Below are positions 60,805 to 64,000 of a stretch of 64,000 bases of DNA, piece after piece. Each line of letters opens with the position of its first letter. Position 1 is the first letter of the stretch. Position numbers and translations under genes: made by a program. The notes under the pieces were generated by a model that had not been told where the DNA came from, ran no database searches, and was given only the letters and a program-made list of their open reading frames with translations. This stretch comes from Altererythrobacter xiamenensis (lineage in GTDB: Bacteria; Pseudomonadota; Alphaproteobacteria; Sphingomonadales; Sphingomonadaceae), in the NCBI RefSeq assembly GCF_900177715.1, contig NZ_FXWG01000002.1, positions 310,001-374,000 on the forward strand. Direction: 5' to 3'.

Positions 60805-61632
60805 ATGAAATCTCTGAAGAACACGCTGCTGGTTGCGGGGGCATCGCTCTCGCTCTTCGCCGCACCCGTCCACGCGCAAGACGATGCCGCCGCCGGACCG
60901 GACGCCGAAATGATGGAGGCCATGCGCACGATGTTCCCGGTCGAGCCGCTCACGGCCGAGGAACAGTCGCGTCTGCCGATGGCGCGTTCGATCATCGACA
61001 AGATGATTCCCCCGGGCACGCTGGGCGAAATGATGGGGGGCATGTTCGATTCCATGTTCGGTCCGCTCATGCAGATGGCGACCAGCAATCCGACCGGCGA
61101 CGTTGCTCGCCAGCTTGGCATGGAAGCAAGCGAACTCGACCTTGGCGAGGAGCAGGCCGTGGAGCTGGCGAATATTCTCGATCCGGCATGGCGCGAGCGC
61201 AATGAAGCCATGGCCACCGTCATGCCCGAGCTTATGAAAGGCATGATGGCGACGATGGAGCCGCCCATGCGCAAGGCCATGAGCGAAGCCTATGCGATCT
61301 ACTTCACCGATCAGGAACTGGCCGATATCGACGCATTCTTCTCGACCCCCTCGGGACTGTCCTACGCCCGCAAGAGCTTCGCCATGGGCAGCGATCCGCG
61401 CATTCTCGGCGCGAGCATGGAGGCTCTGCCGGCGATGATGGAAAGTATGGCCGATATCGAGGCCCAGATGGAGGCTGCGACCGCTGCGCTTCCCGCGGCC
61501 AAGAGCTGGGATGAACTTTCCGCTGCGGAGCGCGCGCGCATCTCCGAACTTACCGGGCTGGAGCAAGGCGAAATCGAAGAAAACATGACTTTCGCCGCTG
61601 AACTGGAGGCCATGAAGGAAGCTTCCGAATAG
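60805..61632 (+). CDS. DUF2059-like secreted protein
   Basis: A 275-residue exported protein. The signal peptide ends in APVHAQ (about residue 25). The mature part is rich in Met and acidic residues (AEMMEAMRTMFPVEPL and others), and the central part matches a DUF2059-type helical domain around LADIDAFFSTPSGLSYARKS. Function unknown. It has a GGGGG-containing ribosome site and follows pgmG after 19 bases. Confidence 0.82.
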   Translation: MKSLKNTLLVAGASLSLFAAPVHAQDDAAAGPDAEMMEAMRTMFPVEPLTAEEQSRLPMARSIIDKMIPPGTLGEMMGGMFDSMFGPLMQMATSNPTGDVARQLGMEASELDLGEEQAVELANILDPAWRERNEAMATVMPELMKGMMATMEPPMRKAMSEAYAIYFTDQELADIDAFFSTPSGLSYARKSFAMGSDPRILGASMEALPAMMESMADIEAQMEAATAALPAAKSWDELSAAERARISELTGLEQGEIEENMTFAAELEAMKEASE

Positions 61633-61695
61633 GGCTCGAGCAAGCAGGAGGGGCGTTGACGGCACCGGTCGTGGCGCTCAAGCGTTGCGGTCAGG

Positions 61696-64000
61696 ATGAC
61701 AGCGACGATCCCTTCTGAAATCTCCGACTGGTTCGCGGGCCGGGGATGGCGTGTGCGGCGCCATCAGTCGGATATGCTCGCCGCGTCCGAAGCAGGCCAG
61801 CATGCGCTGCTCGTTGCCGATACGGGAGCGGGCAAGACGCTGGCGGGCTTCCTGCCGACGCTGGCCGATTTCGCGCCCTCGCGGCTGGAGGACGGGAAGC
61901 CGCCTGAAGGGCTGCACACGCTTTACGTCTCGCCGCTAAAGGCGCTGGCGCACGATGTGCAGCGCAACCTGCTCACGCCGATCGAGGAAATCGGCCTGCC
62001 GATCCGGGTCGAGACGCGCAGCGGCGACACGCCGTCCGACCGCAAGAAACGCCAGCGGACGAAGCCGCCGCATGTCCTTCTGACAACGCCCGAGAGCCTT
62101 TCGCTCCTGCTGTCCTATCCCGACAGCCTGGAACTGTTCAAAGGGCTCAAGCGCGTCGTGATCGACGAGGTTCATGCTTTTGCCACCGGCAAACGCGGCG
62201 ACCTGCTGGCCTTGGCGCTCAGCCGCTTGCAGGCGATCGCGCCCGACATGCAGCGTGCGGCGCTATCGGCCACGGTCGCCGACCCGGAGGGCTTCCGCGC
62301 CTGGCTTGCGCCTTGGGGTGACATCGACGCGGTCGAATTGGTCGAGGGTGAGAAGGGCGCGGAGCCGCAGGTCGAAATCCTCCTCCCCGAGGAGGAGCGC
62401 GTCCCTTGGGGCGGTCACGCGGGACGCTGGGCGATCCCGCAGCTCTACGAGGAGATCCGGAAGAACAAGACGACGCTGGTCTTCACCAACACGCGCTTCC
62501 TCGCCGAGTTCATCTTCCAGCTGCTGTGGGACATCAACGAGGACAACCTTCCCATCGGCATCCATCACGGCTCTCTGGCGAAAGAGGCGCGGCGCAAGGT
62601 CGAAGGTGCAATGGCGCGCGGCGAATTGCGCGCGCTGGTCTGCACGGCCAGCCTCGACCTCGGCGTAGACTGGGGTGATATCGACTGCGTGGTGCAGATG
62701 GGGGCGCCCAAGGGCTCCTCGCGTCTTCTGCAGCGTATCGGCCGCGCCAATCACCGGCTCGACCAGCCTTCTCGCGCTCTGCTCGTCCCCGGCAACCGTT
62801 TCGAGTTTCTCGAAGCGACTGCAGCCAAGGATGCGGTCGATGACGGGCAGCGTGACGGCGAGGATTTTCGCGCTGGCGGGCTCGACGTGCTGGCGCAGCA
62901 TGTCATGGCCTGCGCCTGCGCAGCGCCCTTTCACGAAGAAGAATTGCTCGCAGAAGTGCGCGCTAGCCTCCCATATGCCTGGGTCGAGGAACAGGACTGG
63001 AAGCGTGTGCTCGGCTTCGTCGAGAACGGCGGATATGCGCTGCGGGCCTATGACAAGTTCAAGCGGATCGTTCGCGACAAGAATGGCGTGTGGCGGCTGA
63101 CCCATCCCGAACATGCCCAGCGCCACCGCATGAACGCCGGAATCATCGTGGACTCGGAGATGCTCACAGTGCGGTTTCGCAATGGCCGCAATCTCGGCAA
63201 GGTGGAGGAGCGCTTCGCCGCAACCCTGTCGCCCGGTGACACGTTCTTCTTCGCTGGCATGAGCCTCGAGGTCGAACAATTGAAGGACATGGATGTCGTC
63301 GTCCGCGCGGCCAAGACAAGCGCGACCATCCCGAGCTATGGCGGGCAGCGCCTGCCGATCAGCACACATCTGGCGAGCCGGGTGCGAACCATGCTGGTCG
63401 AGCGCGAGAAGTGGGGCCGCTTCCCCGATGATGTCCGTGAATGGCTGGAGGTGCAGGACTGGCGCAGCCAGATGCCCGGGCCGGGCATGCTGCTCGTTGA
63501 AAGCTTCCCGCATCACAAGAAGCATTACAGCGTCTATTATACCTTCGAAGGGTGGAACGCGAACCAGAGCCTCGGCATGCTGATCACGCGGCGCATGGAG
63601 GACCGCGGGCTCGCGCCGGGCGGTTTCGTCGCCAATGATTATTGCCTGGCGGTCTGGGGGCTGCGCCCGGTGGAGGACCCCGCGCCGCTGCTTTCGCCCG
63701 ATATTCTCGCGCATGAGTTCGTCGATTGGGTGCAGGAATCGCACCTGCTACGCCGCGCCTTCCGCGAAGTGGCGGTGATCAGCGGGCTGGTCGAGCGCCA
63801 GCATCCCGGCAAGCGCAAGACCGGCAAGCAGGTCACCTTCTCGACCGACCTGATTTACGACGTGCTGCGCAAATACGAGCCCGACCACGTGCTGCTCGAG
63901 GCCGCCTGGGCCGATGCCCGTGCGAGGATGACGGATGTGGGGCGGCTGGGCGATTTGCTCGAGCGGTCCCAGCACGAACTGGTCCATGTCGAGCTTGAGC
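61696..64000 (+). CDS. Lhr-type DEXH helicase, ligase-associated (3' end beyond window)
   Basis: At least 768 residues of a superfamily 2 helicase from the ligase-associated DNA-damage-response group. Motifs: WFAGRGWRVRRHQ at the N-terminus, Walker A in VADTGAGKTLAGF, DEVH box in VIDEVHAFATG, LSATVADPEGF, and motif VI QRIGRANHRLD; the winged-helix and Lhr-core domains follow. The ATG at 61696 has a weak ribosome site (GGTCAGG); an AGGAGGGG site at 61647 instead serves a 20-codon frame that overlaps the start. In related genomes such a helicase neighbours an ATP-dependent ligase and an exonuclease, perhaps just outside this window. Confidence 0.9.
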   Translation, partial: MTATIPSEISDWFAGRGWRVRRHQSDMLAASEAGQHALLVADTGAGKTLAGFLPTLADFAPSRLEDGKPPEGLHTLYVSPLKALAHDVQRNLLTPIEEIGLPIRVETRSGDTPSDRKKRQRTKPPHVLLTTPESLSLLLSYPDSLELFKGLKRVVIDEVHAFATGKRGDLLALALSRLQAIAPDMQRAALSATVADPEGFRAWLAPWGDIDAVELVEGEKGAEPQVEILLPEEERVPWGGHAGRWAIPQLYEEIRKNKTTLVFTNTRFLAEFIFQLLWDINEDNLPIGIHHGSLAKEARRKVEGAMARGELRALVCTASLDLGVDWGDIDCVVQMGAPKGSSRLLQRIGRANHRLDQPSRALLVPGNRFEFLEATAAKDAVDDGQRDGEDFRAGGLDVLAQHVMACACAAPFHEEELLAEVRASLPYAWVEEQDWKRVLGFVENGGYALRAYDKFKRIVRDKNGVWRLTHPEHAQRHRMNAGIIVDSEMLTVRFRNGRNLGKVEERFAATLSPGDTFFFAGMSLEVEQLKDMDVVVRAAKTSATIPSYGGQRLPISTHLASRVRTMLVEREKWGRFPDDVREWLEVQDWRSQMPGPGMLLVESFPHHKKHYSVYYTFEGWNANQSLGMLITRRMEDRGLAPGGFVANDYCLAVWGLRPVEDPAPLLSPDILAHEFVDWVQESHLLRRAFREVAVISGLVERQHPGKRKTGKQVTFSTDLIYDVLRKYEPDHVLLEAAWADARARMTDVGRLGDLLERSQHELVHVELE

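Noticed and set aside
61656..61717. 20-codon frame TTG...TGA with a strong ribosome site before the helicase
   Set aside because: Could be a leader peptide overlapping the helicase start, but nothing besides the AGGAGGGG site supports it.

Overview
The window is high-GC alphaproteobacterial chromosome, most probably from the Sphingomonadales (Erythrobacter/Altererythrobacter/Novosphingobium-like). The signs are sphingomonad-type TonB receptors, a MipZ gene, a three-gene petABC bc1 operon, a PgmG-type phosphohexomutase and many paralogous SDR, Rieske and acyl-CoA genes. Genus and species cannot be fixed from the sequence alone. I found no transposase, integrase, phage gene or CRISPR array. One tRNA gene (Gly-TCC) is present.

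About 1-41 kb is a dense catabolic region. It holds three Rieske oxygenase alpha subunits (one cut by the left edge), one cytochrome P450, two acyl-CoA synthetases, two acyl-CoA dehydrogenases, a thiolase-like protein with its DUF35 partner, an enoyl-CoA hydratase, a hotdog thioesterase, a 3-ketosteroid-dehydrogenase-type flavoprotein and a molybdopterin oxidoreductase with a nearby mobA. It also holds two quinone-oxidoreductase-like MDR proteins, six SDRs, an NmrA-like protein, two ThuA-domain proteins, small SnoaL/VOC/ABM proteins, a GST, an MFS transporter, two TonB receptors and a LuxR-type regulator. Twelve genes from about 15.4 down to 5.5 kb read leftwards with tiny gaps or overlapping start/stop codons and look like one transcript, probably led by the molybdoenzyme at 17.6 kb. 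The set (hydroxylate, activate with CoA, dehydrogenate, hydrate, cleave) fits breakdown of a bulky hydrophobic alicyclic compound such as a steroid or terpenoid. That is inference: no ring-cleavage dioxygenase is in the window and the substrate is unknown. Several divergent promoters in this region share a short element with core CACTTTTG or a TTGCT...AGCAA palindrome, which may be the operator of one regulon.

31.13-31.85 kb is a gene-poor gap with degenerate intergenic repeats and a broken small membrane-protein gene.

41-64 kb is mostly core genome: two bacterial PH-domain membrane proteins, a GNAT protein, threonine aldolase, an EamA exporter, an epimerase-like SDR, aminopeptidase N, PgeF, the cytochrome bc1 operon petABC with a strong terminator, apt, a CPA-type antiporter, an OmpA-like lipoprotein, tRNA-Gly, a second LuxR-type regulator, panC, mipZ, a membrane-anchored J-domain protein, pgmG, a DUF2059 secreted protein and the start of a Lhr-type DEXH helicase that runs off the right edge.
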